Origin: Thermoanaerobaculia bacterium
GTDB taxonomy: Bacteria; Acidobacteriota; Thermoanaerobaculia; Multivoradales; JAHZIX01
NCBI GenBank assembly: GCA_027069135.1
Contig: JALXFE010000447.1
Span: 1 to 64,000 of the forward strand
Length of the DNA stretch: 64,000 nucleotides
Direction of reading: 5' to 3'
Numbering within the stretch: the stretch's first letter is position 1; every line of letters starts with the position of its first letter. Of this stretch, positions 24,217 to 33,425 are shown one piece after another. The notes beneath the pieces are model-generated. The model saw only the letters and a program-made list of their open reading frames with translations, did not search any database and was not told the origin of the DNA. The translations under genes and the position numbers were made by a program.

Positions 24217-25958
24217 TGCCGGCCCTCAACCCCATTGCGTTGGAGGTCCTTTGGAACCGGCTCCTATCCGTTGCCAACGAACAGCAGACCACGCTGATCC
24301 GGACGGCGTTTAGCACCATCGTGCGAGAGTCTTTGGATCTCGCCTGCGGGGTCTTCGACACCCGGGGCCAGATGATCGGCCAATCCCTGACCGGTACCCC
24401 TGGGCATATCAATCCCATGGCGACGGGGGCCGTCCATTTCCTCGAAGCCTACCCTCCGGAGGTCCTGGAACCCGGGGACGTCCTGGTCACCAACGATCCC
24501 TGGCAGACCGCCGGCCAGGTCAACGACTTTACCGTCATGACCCCGGTCTTTCGGGACTCGACGATCGTCGCCTACTTCGCAAACTGCTGCCACTCCCCGG
24601 ATATCGGCGGACGCATCCTTTCGGCACAAGCTAGGGAGGTCTTCGAAGAGGGCCTGCGGGTTCCCATCACCCGGCTTTTTCATCGGGGGGAGCCCAATGA
24701 GGAGCTCTTCAAGATCCTCCGGGCCAACGTCCGCACACCGGCGGAGACCGTCGGCGACCTCTACGCCCAGACTTCGTCCAACGCCGTGGGAGCCCGCAGC
24801 CTTCTGCAGATGATGGACGAGTTCGGTCTCGAGACCTTAGACCCCCTGGCGGACGAGATCATCCATCGCTCCGAGCAGGCCCTGCGAAACGCCCTCGAGG
24901 ACATCCCCAACGGCCGCTACGAGCACGAAGTGTGGAGCGACGGCTTCGAAGAGCCCCTGAAGCTCAAGGTAGCGGTCACCGTCGAGGCCCGAGACATCCA
25001 CATCGATTTTGCGGGATCCTCCCCCCAGAGCCAGCGGGGCATCAACGTGGTCCTCAACTACACAAAGGGGTACGCCTCCTTCGCCGTCAAGGCCGTAATC
25101 AGCCCGGAGGTTCCCCACAACGAAGGCTCCTTTCGTCCCGTCCACATCACCGCGCCGAAAGGCTCGATCCTCAACTGCCAGGAGCCGGCGGCGGTGGCCT
25201 CCCGGCACCTGGTGGGGCATTTCCTTCCCGGCCTGATCTTCGGCGCCCTGGCCCCAGCGATCCCGGACCGCATCCTGGCCGGCGGCGCCGACCCGGCCTG
25301 GATGAGCATCTGGCGAGCGACCTGGCCCAAGACGCAGAAGCCGGCAAATTTCACCCTCTTTCAGCTCGGGGGAATGGGGGCCCGACCGACCAAGGACGGC
25401 TTGAGCACCACGGGCTTTCCCAGCGGTGTCGGGGGAGTGCCGGCCGAGATCCTCGAGACCCAGGCTCCCATCTTCCAGCGTCGGCGAGAGTTGCGGACCG
25501 ATTCCGGCGGCGCCGGCAAATTCCGCGGCGGCCTCGGTCAAGCCACGGATTTTGCCCACGTCGGCGAGGGATCTTGGAGTGTTTCGGCCATGGTCGATCG
25601 CACCCAATTTGCCGCCCACGGGCTCCTCGGCGCTCAGCCTGGAGCCTTGGGAGAACTAGAGCTCGACGGCGAAACGGCGGCGCCCAAGACCGTCCTCTGG
25701 ATGGATGAGAAAGCCGTCGTCTCGATGAATCTCCCGGGTGGCGGCGGCTATGGCGATCCGCTGGAGCGGGAGCCGGAGCTGGTGTTGCGCGACGTGATCC
25801 ACGGCTACGTCTCCATCGGCGCCGCCCGGGAGAGCTACGGCGTGGTCATCACCTACCAGGGAAGCCCCAGCCAAATCGTACGCCTGCCCCACCACTACCG
25901 ATTGGACCGGCCTGCGACAGCGCAGCTTCGCCAGGCCCGACGGCATCGCCATCCATAA
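24216..25958 (+). CDS. Hydantoinase/oxoprolinase family protein, subunit B
   Basis: A 580-residue HyuB-type protein. Signatures include NPIALEVLWNRLLSVANEQ, RTAFSTIVRESLDLACGVFD, PGDVLVTNDPW, NCCHSPDIGG, HFLPGLIFGAL, and the C-terminal DSGGAGKFRGGLGQ and NLPGGGGYGDP. It forms the hydrolase complex with the HyuA protein; the ATG at 24216 shares one base with the hyuA stop codon, a coupling arrangement. Length is normal for the family. It is followed after 12 bases by a short-chain dehydrogenase, which may process the product or an intermediate. Confidence 0.92.
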   Translation: MPALNPIALEVLWNRLLSVANEQQTTLIRTAFSTIVRESLDLACGVFDTRGQMIGQSLTGTPGHINPMATGAVHFLEAYPPEVLEPGDVLVTNDPWQTAGQVNDFTVMTPVFRDSTIVAYFANCCHSPDIGGRILSAQAREVFEEGLRVPITRLFHRGEPNEELFKILRANVRTPAETVGDLYAQTSSNAVGARSLLQMMDEFGLETLDPLADEIIHRSEQALRNALEDIPNGRYEHEVWSDGFEEPLKLKVAVTVEARDIHIDFAGSSPQSQRGINVVLNYTKGYASFAVKAVISPEVPHNEGSFRPVHITAPKGSILNCQEPAAVASRHLVGHFLPGLIFGALAPAIPDRILAGGADPAWMSIWRATWPKTQKPANFTLFQLGGMGARPTKDGLSTTGFPSGVGGVPAEILETQAPIFQRRRELRTDSGGAGKFRGGLGQATDFAHVGEGSWSVSAMVDRTQFAAHGLLGAQPGALGELELDGETAAPKTVLWMDEKAVVSMNLPGGGGYGDPLEREPELVLRDVIHGYVSIGAARESYGVVITYQGSPSQIVRLPHHYRLDRPATAQLRQARRHRHP

Positions 25959-25970
25959 GGAGACCCACGT

Positions 25971-26822
25971 ATGAGGCTCGAAAATCAGGTCGCCATCATC
26001 ACCGGCGGAGCCCATGGGATCGGCCGAGGCATCGCCCGACGGCTGGCCAAGGAGGGTGCCGCCGTCGTCCTCGCCGACATCGACGGCGCCGCGGCCCGCA
26101 GCTCCGCCGCCGAGATCGAGGCCGACCACGCACGCGCCCTCTCGGTCCCCTGCGATGTATCGGTGAGCTCGCAAGTGGAAGGGCTGATGGCCCTCACCCT
26201 CGAAAAGCTCGGGCGTCTCGATATCCTGGTCAACAACGCCGCCCTCGTCCACCATAGGGAGTCCAACACCCACTTCCTGGAGCTTTCTCAGGAAGCCTGG
26301 CAGCGGGCATTGGACGTCAACCTCAGCGGCATGTTTCTGTGCTCCCAACAGGCGGCCCGCATCATGGTGCGGCAAGTGGTCGAAGGCCGAGGGACCGGCG
26401 GTTCTATCCTCAACATGGGCTCCGGCGGCGGCAGCCGTGCCCATCGCCAGCTCTTCAACTACGACACCACCAAGGGTGGCATCGAGGCCGCAACCCGGGC
26501 CATGGCCCTGGATCTGGCCCCCTGGAAGATCCGGGTCAACACCCTTGTGCCGGGAAACACCGCCGTAGCGAATAGCATGGGCGGGGCCATCGGTCCCGAG
26601 GCTGCCCAGAGCACGATTCCCCTGGGCCATCCCGGCTCCCCCGCCGACATCGCCGCTGCCGCCGCCTACCTGGCCTCCGACGACGGCCGCTACGTCACCG
26701 GCCAGCGCCTCTTCATCGACGGCGGCATGGACGCCCAGCTGCGCTCGCCGGGGGTCGACGTCCGGATCGACAAGGAGCGTTTGAGCCAAAGGTTCTCTAC
26801 CGGAAAGGCACAGAGGCCATAG
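25971..26822 (+). CDS. Short-chain dehydrogenase/reductase
   Basis: A 283-residue classical SDR. Rossmann motif TGGAHGIG (residues 11-18), an acidic residue after strand 2 (LADID) suggesting NAD preference, NNAA, a catalytic Ser region (NMGSGGGS) and the Tyr-x-x-x-Lys pair in YDTTK. The C-terminal GRYVTGQRLFIDGG is typical. AAGGAG precedes the ATG. It lies 12 bases after hyuB, so it is probably part of the same transcript and acts in the same degradation route; the substrate is unknown. The C-terminal 25 residues past the usual SDR end are an extension. Confidence 0.9.
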   Translation: MRLENQVAIITGGAHGIGRGIARRLAKEGAAVVLADIDGAAARSSAAEIEADHARALSVPCDVSVSSQVEGLMALTLEKLGRLDILVNNAALVHHRESNTHFLELSQEAWQRALDVNLSGMFLCSQQAARIMVRQVVEGRGTGGSILNMGSGGGSRAHRQLFNYDTTKGGIEAATRAMALDLAPWKIRVNTLVPGNTAVANSMGGAIGPEAAQSTIPLGHPGSPADIAAAAAYLASDDGRYVTGQRLFIDGGMDAQLRSPGVDVRIDKERLSQRFSTGKAQRP

Positions 26823-26919
26823 ACGTGCAAAGAAGAGGAGCCCCACCGCAAGATTTCTTCTGCCGAAAGGTTCCACCGGGAGCAGGAGACCTGCAGATTT
26901 TCTTGGAGTCACCGGAACC

Positions 26920-28221
26920 ATGCATAGAACAGCGCTCGCCTTGAGCCTTCTCTTGGCCCCGCCCACGATGGCCCCGCCTACAACGGCCCGGGCCCAAGAT
27001 CCCCCGGGAGTTCTTGTCGACCGGATCCCTCCGGCAGCGACCGATGGCAGGATCGACGACTATCTGGAAGACCACGTGGTCTACCGCCTCGCCGGAGGTG
27101 CGACCCGCGGGCGCCTCTTCGTCTTCCTGCCGGGATCTTTCGGTCGCCCGACCCAAGTTCAGTTGATCCTCGAGGAAGCGGCACGGGCCGGGTACCACGC
27201 CGTAGGGCTGCGGTATCCCAATCGTTGGACGGTGGCGGGTCTGTGCCGCAATCGCCGGGATCCCCGCTGTTTCGACCACGTTCGCTCGGAGATCTTCGAT
27301 GGCACGGATCGCAGCCCTCTGGTGGACGTCCGCCGCCCAAACTCCATCGAAAATCGTCTCGAAAAACTCCTCACCTTCCTCGAGACTGAGTTTCCCGGAC
27401 AGGGATGGGCCCAGTTTCTTACCGAAGGGGGACAGGTCGATTGGGCGCACACCGTGGTCGCGGGCCATTCCCAGGGTGGTGGCCATGCGGCCTTCATGGG
27501 TCGAGACCGACTCCTCGCCGGGGTCCTGATGTTCGGATCCCCGGCCGATAGCAGCCGGGCCTTTAGGCGCCCGGCGCTCTGGCTGGGAGATCCTCATCGC
27601 ACGCCCACCAGCCGCTACTACGCCTTTTCCCACGAAGACGACAACCCCACGAACCAACTCGCCGCCTGGCGGGCCTTGGGGCTCGACGGTTTCGGGGAAA
27701 CCGTGGTCGTCGAAGCCTCGAGCTCGCCTTTCGAGGGCAGCCATATGCTCCTCACCAACGCTCCGCCGGCCATCCGCGGTCGCGAGCACGGCAGCGTGGT
27801 GGCGGATAGAGCCGTACCCCTGGATCCCCAAGGCTCCCCCCTCCACCGCCCCATCTGGCGCCATCTCTTGGAAGAAGTAGGCCGGGGGACATCCCTCACT
27901 CTCCTGGATAGCCGCTTCGAGGTCTCCGCCTCCTGGCGTCGGCCGAACGGATCCTCCGGAGCTGGCACCGGTGTGGCTCTGACCTCCGACAGCGGCTACT
28001 TCTGGTTCTTTCGGCCGGAGAACGTCGAGCTGGTGGTCAAGACCCTCGACGGCTGCGCTTCGAACGACCATTTCTGGGTCCTGGCCGGGGGTCTCACCAA
28101 CATCGAGGTGGAGCTCACCGTCCAAGATCTTGAAACCGGCCTGCAGGTCCTCTACGGCAATCCCCAAGGAACCCCCTTCCAGCCGATTCAGGATACGTCG
28201 GCGTTTGCGACCTGCGACTGA
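26920..28221 (+). CDS. Secreted alpha/beta hydrolase with C-terminal accessory domain
   Basis: A 433-residue exported protein with a signal peptide (about 1-25, ending TTARA). The alpha/beta hydrolase part shows GRLFVFLPGSFGRP near the oxyanion region and nucleophile motif VAGHSQGGGHA, with a later Asp in SHEDDN and His candidates (GSHML). This resembles the BPSS1187 family of secreted hydrolases. The last 100 residues are a separate beta-rich domain (SGYFWFF, ENVELVVKTLDGC, HFWVLAGGLTNIEVELTVQD) which I associate with many secreted proteins of Thermoanaerobaculia-type genomes. Substrate unknown. It lies 97 bases after the SDR gene on the same strand. Confidence 0.8.
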   Translation: MHRTALALSLLLAPPTMAPPTTARAQDPPGVLVDRIPPAATDGRIDDYLEDHVVYRLAGGATRGRLFVFLPGSFGRPTQVQLILEEAARAGYHAVGLRYPNRWTVAGLCRNRRDPRCFDHVRSEIFDGTDRSPLVDVRRPNSIENRLEKLLTFLETEFPGQGWAQFLTEGGQVDWAHTVVAGHSQGGGHAAFMGRDRLLAGVLMFGSPADSSRAFRRPALWLGDPHRTPTSRYYAFSHEDDNPTNQLAAWRALGLDGFGETVVVEASSSPFEGSHMLLTNAPPAIRGREHGSVVADRAVPLDPQGSPLHRPIWRHLLEEVGRGTSLTLLDSRFEVSASWRRPNGSSGAGTGVALTSDSGYFWFFRPENVELVVKTLDGCASNDHFWVLAGGLTNIEVELTVQDLETGLQVLYGNPQGTPFQPIQDTSAFATCD

Positions 28222-28292
28222 ACCCCCCGACGCGATCCTTCGATCTCCAATCCCGGCCTTCCAGATTCATCCCGCGGCGGTGCGGGGCCTGC

Positions 28293-28343
28293 TATCTTCA
28301 CAGCACAGATATCTTCACGGCACAGATATCTTCACGGCACAGA
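28293..28343. repeat. 17-bp tandem repeat, three copies
   Basis: Unit tatcttcacggcacaga, three copies in a row; copy 1 differs from the others by one base. It lies in the 160-base gap before the molybdopterin oxidoreductase gene, 39 bases upstream of its ATG. Confidence 0.9.
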
Positions 28344-28381
28344 AGGCCGATTCAGCTCGTCACCCCTCGAAGGAGACCGTC

Positions 28382-30505
28382 ATGGCGGAAGAGAAGTACA
28401 CCCACTACCGAACCTGCAACCTCTGCGAGGCCATGTGCGGGGTCGCCATCGAGGTGGAGGGGGAAAAGATTCTCTCCATCAAGGGGGATCCCGACGATCC
28501 CTTCAGCCAAGGGCATATCTGTCCCAAGGCCTTGGGGCTCCAGGACGTGTACGAGGATCCGGACCGCTTGAAGCAGCCTCTGCGGCGCACGCTGAAGGGC
28601 TGGGAGCCGATGGAGTGGGAGGCGGCGCTGGACCTGGTGGCGACCAAGCTCCGGGAGACCCAAGAGCGCTACGGTCGCAGCGCCGTGGGCGGGTATTTCG
28701 GCAATCCCAACGTCCACAACCTGGGGAGCTTGCTGGTCCTGCCTTCCCTGCTGCGGACCCTCCGCACCCCCAATCTCTTCTCCGCTACTTCCGTCGACCA
28801 GCTGCCCCATCACTTCGCCGCGTTGGAGATGTTTGGGCATTATTTTCGGATCCCGGTTCCGGACGTCGACCGCACCGACTTCTTCCTGATCCTGGGCGCC
28901 AACCCCTTGGCCTCCAACGGCAGCCTCATGACCGCCGGCGGGATCGGTCGGCGCCTCAAGGCGATCCAGGAGAGAGGCGGCAAAATCGTGGTGGTGGACC
29001 CCCGGCGGACCGAGACCGCAGTCAAAGCGGATCGACACCTGTTCATTCCTCCGGGCCGTGACGTGCTGCTTCTGCTGGCCCTGCTCCACACCATCTTCGA
29101 AGAGGGCCTGGAAACCGCCGGGGAGCTTGAAGACTTTACCGTTGGCATGGAGGAGCTGCGCGCCATCGTCTCGGACTTCGGCGCCGAGAGGGTCTCCCCC
29201 CGCCTGGGGATCCCTGCACAAGAGATCCGCGGCCTGGCCCGAGACTTCTCGGCCGCTCCTACCGCCGTCTGTTACGGCCGGATGGGTCTCTCCACCCAAG
29301 CCTTCGGCGGCGCCTGCCAATGGCTGTGCAACGCCTTGAACCTGGTGACGGGCAACCTGGATCGCCCCGGTGGCGCGATGTTCGCCAAACCGGCCTTCGA
29401 CATCGTCAGCCGGGAACGGCGGGGTCGTTCCGGCCGATGGAAGAGCCGAGTCCGGGGGCTGCCGGAGTTCACCGGAGAGCTACCCACGGCCTGTTTGACC
29501 GAGGAGATTCGGACGCCCGGTAAGGGCCAGATCCGCGCGCTGCTGACCATCGCCGGCAACCCGGTGCTATCCACCCCCGGTGGTGGAGACTTGGATCAAG
29601 CCCTCCCGGACCTCGACTTCATGGTCTCCATCGACATCTACCTCAACGAGACCACCCGCCATGCGGATGTGATCCTGCCGCCGACCACCGGTCTGGAATC
29701 GGACCACTACGACGTCGCCTTCCATGCCCTGGCGGTGCGTAACTCGGCGAAATACTCCTCGGCGCTCTTCCCCGCCGAAGAGGGCCGTCTCCACGACTGG
29801 CAGATCTACCGGGAGCTCGCTCGACGCCTCTCGACGGACGAAATCCCCTTCGACGAAACAAATCCCATGAATCTCGCGACTCCGGCACAGATTCTCGATG
29901 GCGGTCTTCGGCAGGGCCCCTACGGCAAGAAGGGCATCTCCCTCGATCTCTTGAAGGAAACGCCCCACGGCGTCGACCTGGGCCCCCTCGATCCATGCTT
30001 TCCCGAGGGCATTTTTACCGACGACGGCAAGATCCACCTGGTCCCTACGGCCTGTGCGGCAGATCTGCCCCGAATTCGGGATCTCCTCGAGGAGGCTGCA
30101 CCCAGCAACGGCTTCGATCTGACCCTCATCGGCCGCCGCCATCTGGCCAGCAACAACTCCTGGCTGCACAACAGCGCCCGGCTGGTCAAGGGCCCTAAAC
30201 GCTGCACCGTCATGATGCACCCCCAGGACGCTGAGAACCGAGGCCTCGAAAACGGCCAACGGGTCCGGGTCGAGTCCTCCGTCGGCCGCATCGAGCTCCC
30301 CACGGAGATCACCGAAAACGTCATGCCCGGCGTCGTCAGCATCCCCCACGGCTGGGGTCATGGCCGGGACGGCATACAGCTCCGGATCGCCAGTGCTCAC
30401 CCCGGTGCCAGCATCAACGACCTCACAGACCCCCGACGCGTCGATGCCCTCACCGGCAACGCCGCGGTCAACGGCGTCCCGGTCAGAATCGCCGTCGGCG
30501 GTTGA
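28382..30505 (+). CDS. Molybdopterin-dependent oxidoreductase (DMSO reductase superfamily)
   Basis: A 707-residue enzyme. The N-terminal Cys-x2-Cys-x3-Cys...Cys (CNLCEAMCG ... GHICPKA) binds a 4Fe-4S cluster, followed by molybdopterin domains: GANPLASNGSLMTAGG, VVVDPRRTETA, AGNPVLSTPGG, HADVILPPTTGLESDHYD, and the C-terminal dinucleotide-binding part NNSWLHN...HPQDAENRGLENGQRVRV. No Tat signal is present, so it is cytoplasmic. The family includes formate dehydrogenases, nitrate reductases and many uncharacterised members; the substrate is not decidable. GAAGGAGA lies before the ATG at 28382; the frame stays open upstream but overlaps the previous gene. A DUF1330 gene follows after 32 bases. 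Confidence 0.9.
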   Translation: MAEEKYTHYRTCNLCEAMCGVAIEVEGEKILSIKGDPDDPFSQGHICPKALGLQDVYEDPDRLKQPLRRTLKGWEPMEWEAALDLVATKLRETQERYGRSAVGGYFGNPNVHNLGSLLVLPSLLRTLRTPNLFSATSVDQLPHHFAALEMFGHYFRIPVPDVDRTDFFLILGANPLASNGSLMTAGGIGRRLKAIQERGGKIVVVDPRRTETAVKADRHLFIPPGRDVLLLLALLHTIFEEGLETAGELEDFTVGMEELRAIVSDFGAERVSPRLGIPAQEIRGLARDFSAAPTAVCYGRMGLSTQAFGGACQWLCNALNLVTGNLDRPGGAMFAKPAFDIVSRERRGRSGRWKSRVRGLPEFTGELPTACLTEEIRTPGKGQIRALLTIAGNPVLSTPGGGDLDQALPDLDFMVSIDIYLNETTRHADVILPPTTGLESDHYDVAFHALAVRNSAKYSSALFPAEEGRLHDWQIYRELARRLSTDEIPFDETNPMNLATPAQILDGGLRQGPYGKKGISLDLLKETPHGVDLGPLDPCFPEGIFTDDGKIHLVPTACAADLPRIRDLLEEAAPSNGFDLTLIGRRHLASNNSWLHNSARLVKGPKRCTVMMHPQDAENRGLENGQRVRVESSVGRIELPTEITENVMPGVVSIPHGWGHGRDGIQLRIASAHPGASINDLTDPRRVDALTGNAAVNGVPVRIAVGG

Positions 30506-30537
30506 CTCGGGGCCCTACCCGAAGAAAGGATCTTGAT

Positions 30538-30849
30538 ATGAGTGACCCACGCGTCTATATGTTCAATGCCCTGTGGTTCAAGAAGGACGGCGGTGCCGAG
30601 AGCTATGACCGCTATCGACAGGCCGTAGTGCCCTTGCTACAAAAGGCCGGCGCACGGTTGGCAAGCGAGACATTCGCCCCGGAGGCGGCTCTTATCGGCG
30701 AATGGGACGCTGACCTTTTCTTCGTCGTGGAGTACCCCACCTGGCAGGCCTTCGAGGAGATGGTCCAGAGCGAGGGCTACACGAAGATCCGCCACCTGCG
30801 GGAAGAGGCTTTAGAAAAATCTCTATTGGTTCGCTGTCGGAAGAACTGA
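30538..30849 (+). CDS. DUF1330 protein (dimeric alpha+beta barrel)
   Basis: A 103-residue protein with the DUF1330 pattern: VYMFNALWFK strand, YDRYRQAVVPLLQKAGARLAS, IGEWDADLFFVVEYPTWQAFEEMVQSEGYTKIRHLREEAL. The fold is related to antibiotic biosynthesis monooxygenases and NIPSNAP proteins, but no catalytic role is known. GAAAGGA lies before the ATG. The short distance to the molybdopterin oxidoreductase suggests one transcript. The convergent egtD gene ends 15 bases downstream. Confidence 0.8.
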   Translation: MSDPRVYMFNALWFKKDGGAESYDRYRQAVVPLLQKAGARLASETFAPEAALIGEWDADLFFVVEYPTWQAFEEMVQSEGYTKIRHLREEALEKSLLVRCRKN

Positions 30850-30864
30850 GCCCACCGGCAAGAC

Positions 30865-31860
30865 CTACTTCGCCAACAACAGATTTTCAGAGAAGCGCCG
30901 TTCGGAATCGAACCAGCTCTTCTCGAGATGAAAACCGGTTTCTTCGGCGAAGGCGTGAAGCTGGTCGTGATCGTATTTGTGGGAGCTCTCCGTATGCAGG
31001 GTTTCGCCCGCGGCGAAGGAAATCTCCAGGTCGAGACCCCGGATGGGCACTTTCTGCTCGACCAGACTCTCGAGGTGCATTTCCACCCGGCCCGGGTCCG
31101 CGTCGTAGCGCACCCGATGAGCGAAGGTATCCAGGTCGAACTCTCCGCCGAGCTCTCGATTGATGCGCACCAGAAGATTGAGGTTGAAAGCCGCGGTGAC
31201 CCCCAACTTGTCGTCGTAGGCCGGAAGAAGGATCTCTTCCGGCTTCTTGAGATCGGCTCCCAGGAGGAACGCCTCCCCCGGAGCGAGGGCTCGGCGCACC
31301 GAGGAAAGCAACTTCCGGGCTCCGACAGAGTCGAGGTTCCCGATGGAAGAGCCGAGGAAGAGCACCACCGTTCGGACACCGGTGTCCGCCGGTACGACCC
31401 CCGCTGCAAGCTGTTCCAGAGACTCGAAGTAGCCGCCGATAAAGCCGGTGATGCGCAAATTCTGGAACGTATTGAGAAGCGCCCGAGAGCTCTGTTTGAC
31501 GGCCGAGCCGGAGACGTCGATGGGCAAATATTCGAGATCTGCCTGGGTCTCCAGCACCGCCTTCAACAGCAATTTGGTCTTGTTCGAGCTTCCGCTACCG
31601 AGCTCCACCAGCCGCAGCGGCCCCGGAATGCATCGGGCGATCTCCTGGCCGTGAACCTCGAGGATCTCCGCCTCTGCCCGCGTGAGGTAATACTCCGGCA
31701 CCTCGCAGATGGCATCGAAGAGAATCGAGCCCAGGCGATCGTAGAGCAGGAACGGCGGCGTCTGTTTGGGACGAGCCAGCAGACCCTCTCGCAGGACGTC
31801 GCTGAGGCCGTCGTTACCTCGGACGGTCGACAGCCAGTGGAGGTCGAAGCGTTCCGACAT
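30865..31860 (-). CDS. egtD: L-histidine N-alpha-methyltransferase (ergothioneine biosynthesis)
   Basis: EgtD trimethylates histidine to hercynine with three S-adenosylmethionine, the first step of ergothioneine formation. The protein (331 residues from ATG 31860) shows the family features PPFLLYDRLGSILFDAICEVPEYYLTRAE, the SAM motif LVELGSGSSNKT, YLPIDVSGSA, VLFLGSSIGNLD, LLGADLKK and the C-terminal HTESSHKYD. The GTG at 31905, just after the aroDE stop, would add 15 residues and is a real alternative, since neither start has a strong ribosome site. It follows aroDE on the same strand. The partner oxygenase EgtB is not in the window. Confidence 0.88.
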   Translation of the reverse strand: MSERFDLHWLSTVRGNDGLSDVLREGLLARPKQTPPFLLYDRLGSILFDAICEVPEYYLTRAEAEILEVHGQEIARCIPGPLRLVELGSGSSNKTKLLLKAVLETQADLEYLPIDVSGSAVKQSSRALLNTFQNLRITGFIGGYFESLEQLAAGVVPADTGVRTVVLFLGSSIGNLDSVGARKLLSSVRRALAPGEAFLLGADLKKPEEILLPAYDDKLGVTAAFNLNLLVRINRELGGEFDLDTFAHRVRYDADPGRVEMHLESLVEQKVPIRGLDLEISFAAGETLHTESSHKYDHDQLHAFAEETGFHLEKSWFDSERRFSENLLLAK

Positions 31861-31907
31861 CTGCCGCCGGCCGGTGTCTACTTTCGTCAAGGGGGTCTGG
31901 CTCACTC

Positions 31908-33371
31908 TCAGAGTCCCAGGGCGTCCTCGGCCGATTCGGCCGGGAGCTCGCGGCCCGTCATCATTTCGAATTGCCGTCGAGCCTGGTACAGGAGCACCTC
32001 GCGACCGTCGATGGCCAAGAAGCCTCCGTTGCGGCATCCGGAGACCAGGGCCGTGGGACCGTCTCGGTACACCATGTCCACGACGACCGTCCCTGTCCCC
32101 AAGCGACGCGGTTCAAAGGGGAGAGGATCCTCCTCTCGATGCCCCAGAGCGGTGGCGTTGACGATGATCTGGAACCGAGCCGGATCGAACTCGTTGAGGC
32201 CAAAGACCGGTAAGCCGAGATCATAGCCGGCCTGACGTCCCCGCTCCCGGGAACGATTGAAGAGAGAGACTTGAGCTCCCCGATAGGCCAGGGCGGCGGC
32301 GGCGGAACGACCGGCTCCGCCACAGCCGAGGACCGCTGCACAGCGGCCGTCGATCGCCGCACCGGCGGCTTCGATGGGGCCGACGACCCCTTCCGGATCG
32401 GTGGCCTCCGCTTCCCAAACACCGCCGTTGAGGACCAACGTGTTGGCGGCGCCGATCCTCTCCGCCAACGGACTCGAGGCACCCGCCACGGCCAAGGCAA
32501 CGCGTTTGAACGGGGCGGTGACGCTCAACCCCCGGAGCGGTAGGCCCAGGGTTGCGAGCACCTCGCTCTCCACCACCTCCAACCAAAAATCGCCGAAGGA
32601 CTCCGCGTGGAAGGGTAGGTAGAGGGCCGGAAGCCCCAACCGGCGATAGGCCGCGTTGTGAAGCCGGGGCGAGAGGGAATGCGACACCGGGTCGCCAACG
32701 ATTCCGAAAAGGGCGGTGACGCCCGGCAGAAAGGGCAAGCCGTAATCCCGCCGCAAACGCTCGATCGACATCTGCCCGGCCGCACCCGGCTTCTCCCCTA
32801 AAGCGCCGTAGAGGATCGGCGCCCCCAATTGTGGCGCCACCAGGCGGGTCCAGGTGCTGGCTTCTCCGGTCGCAAAGGCGAGGGTGTCTCGTCGGCGGAG
32901 CTGGTGGAGAAAGAGCAGCGGCGCTAGAGCCTGATCCGTGGGCCCACCGGTGGAAATGAGCTTATAGAGGTGAGCGGGGACCGAGGCCATGTTGTCGAAC
33001 CGTCGCCGCAGACCGGCGGCATTCGAGGCCGAACCGTGCCAGGAGAGAACTCGGCGTTCCGGCGGGATCTCCCCCAACAAGGGCCCCCGCAGATCCCGGT
33101 CAGCCTCCAGGTCGATGTAATCGAATCCCGCGGCGGCGGCGGCTGACAGGCGCTCGGCTCGACGTTCCTTGCCGCCGCTGAACCCTCCGCCCTCATGGGA
33201 GCTACGCAGGGTATAGAGCAATTTCCCGGGGAATTGCGCCTTCAACTCGGCGATGTCCAGATCCCCTACCAGATCGGCTCGTACCTCGAGCCAGGCGACG
33301 CCATCCCAGGAGGGTGTCGCCTCGAGATCCGCGGCAGACGTCATGGTCGCGATGAGTGTGGCTTCTTGCAC
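31908..33371 (-). CDS. aroDE: Bifunctional 3-dehydroquinate dehydratase / shikimate dehydrogenase
   Basis: A fusion of the third and fourth shikimate-pathway enzymes. The type I dehydratase half has strand ATLIATMT, EVRADL, catalytic His in VLSWHGSAS (about 108) and Schiff-base Lys in LYKLIST (about 135). The shikimate dehydrogenase half starts at about 220: GIVGDPVSHSLSP, SVTAPFK, AANTLVL, ATDPEGVVG, NADP motif LGCGGAGRSA with NRSRE, and VVVDMVY. Both activities appear intact. The start is uncertain: the frame is open to 33533, but a promoter at 33426-33455 puts transcription near 33419, so GTG 33371 (487 residues) is the first usable start that keeps the first strand. The gene is divergent from ETF-QO. 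Confidence 0.87.
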   Translation of the reverse strand: MQEATLIATMTSAADLEATPSWDGVAWLEVRADLVGDLDIAELKAQFPGKLLYTLRSSHEGGGFSGGKERRAERLSAAAAAGFDYIDLEADRDLRGPLLGEIPPERRVLSWHGSASNAAGLRRRFDNMASVPAHLYKLISTGGPTDQALAPLLFLHQLRRRDTLAFATGEASTWTRLVAPQLGAPILYGALGEKPGAAGQMSIERLRRDYGLPFLPGVTALFGIVGDPVSHSLSPRLHNAAYRRLGLPALYLPFHAESFGDFWLEVVESEVLATLGLPLRGLSVTAPFKRVALAVAGASSPLAERIGAANTLVLNGGVWEAEATDPEGVVGPIEAAGAAIDGRCAAVLGCGGAGRSAAAALAYRGAQVSLFNRSRERGRQAGYDLGLPVFGLNEFDPARFQIIVNATALGHREEDPLPFEPRRLGTGTVVVDMVYRDGPTALVSGCRNGGFLAIDGREVLLYQARRQFEMMTGRELPAESAEDALGL

Positions 33372-33425
33372 CGGGATGAAAGGTGTCGGGGGGGTTGCTA
33401 AGGGCTGGCCTGGCGATTCTTCGGC

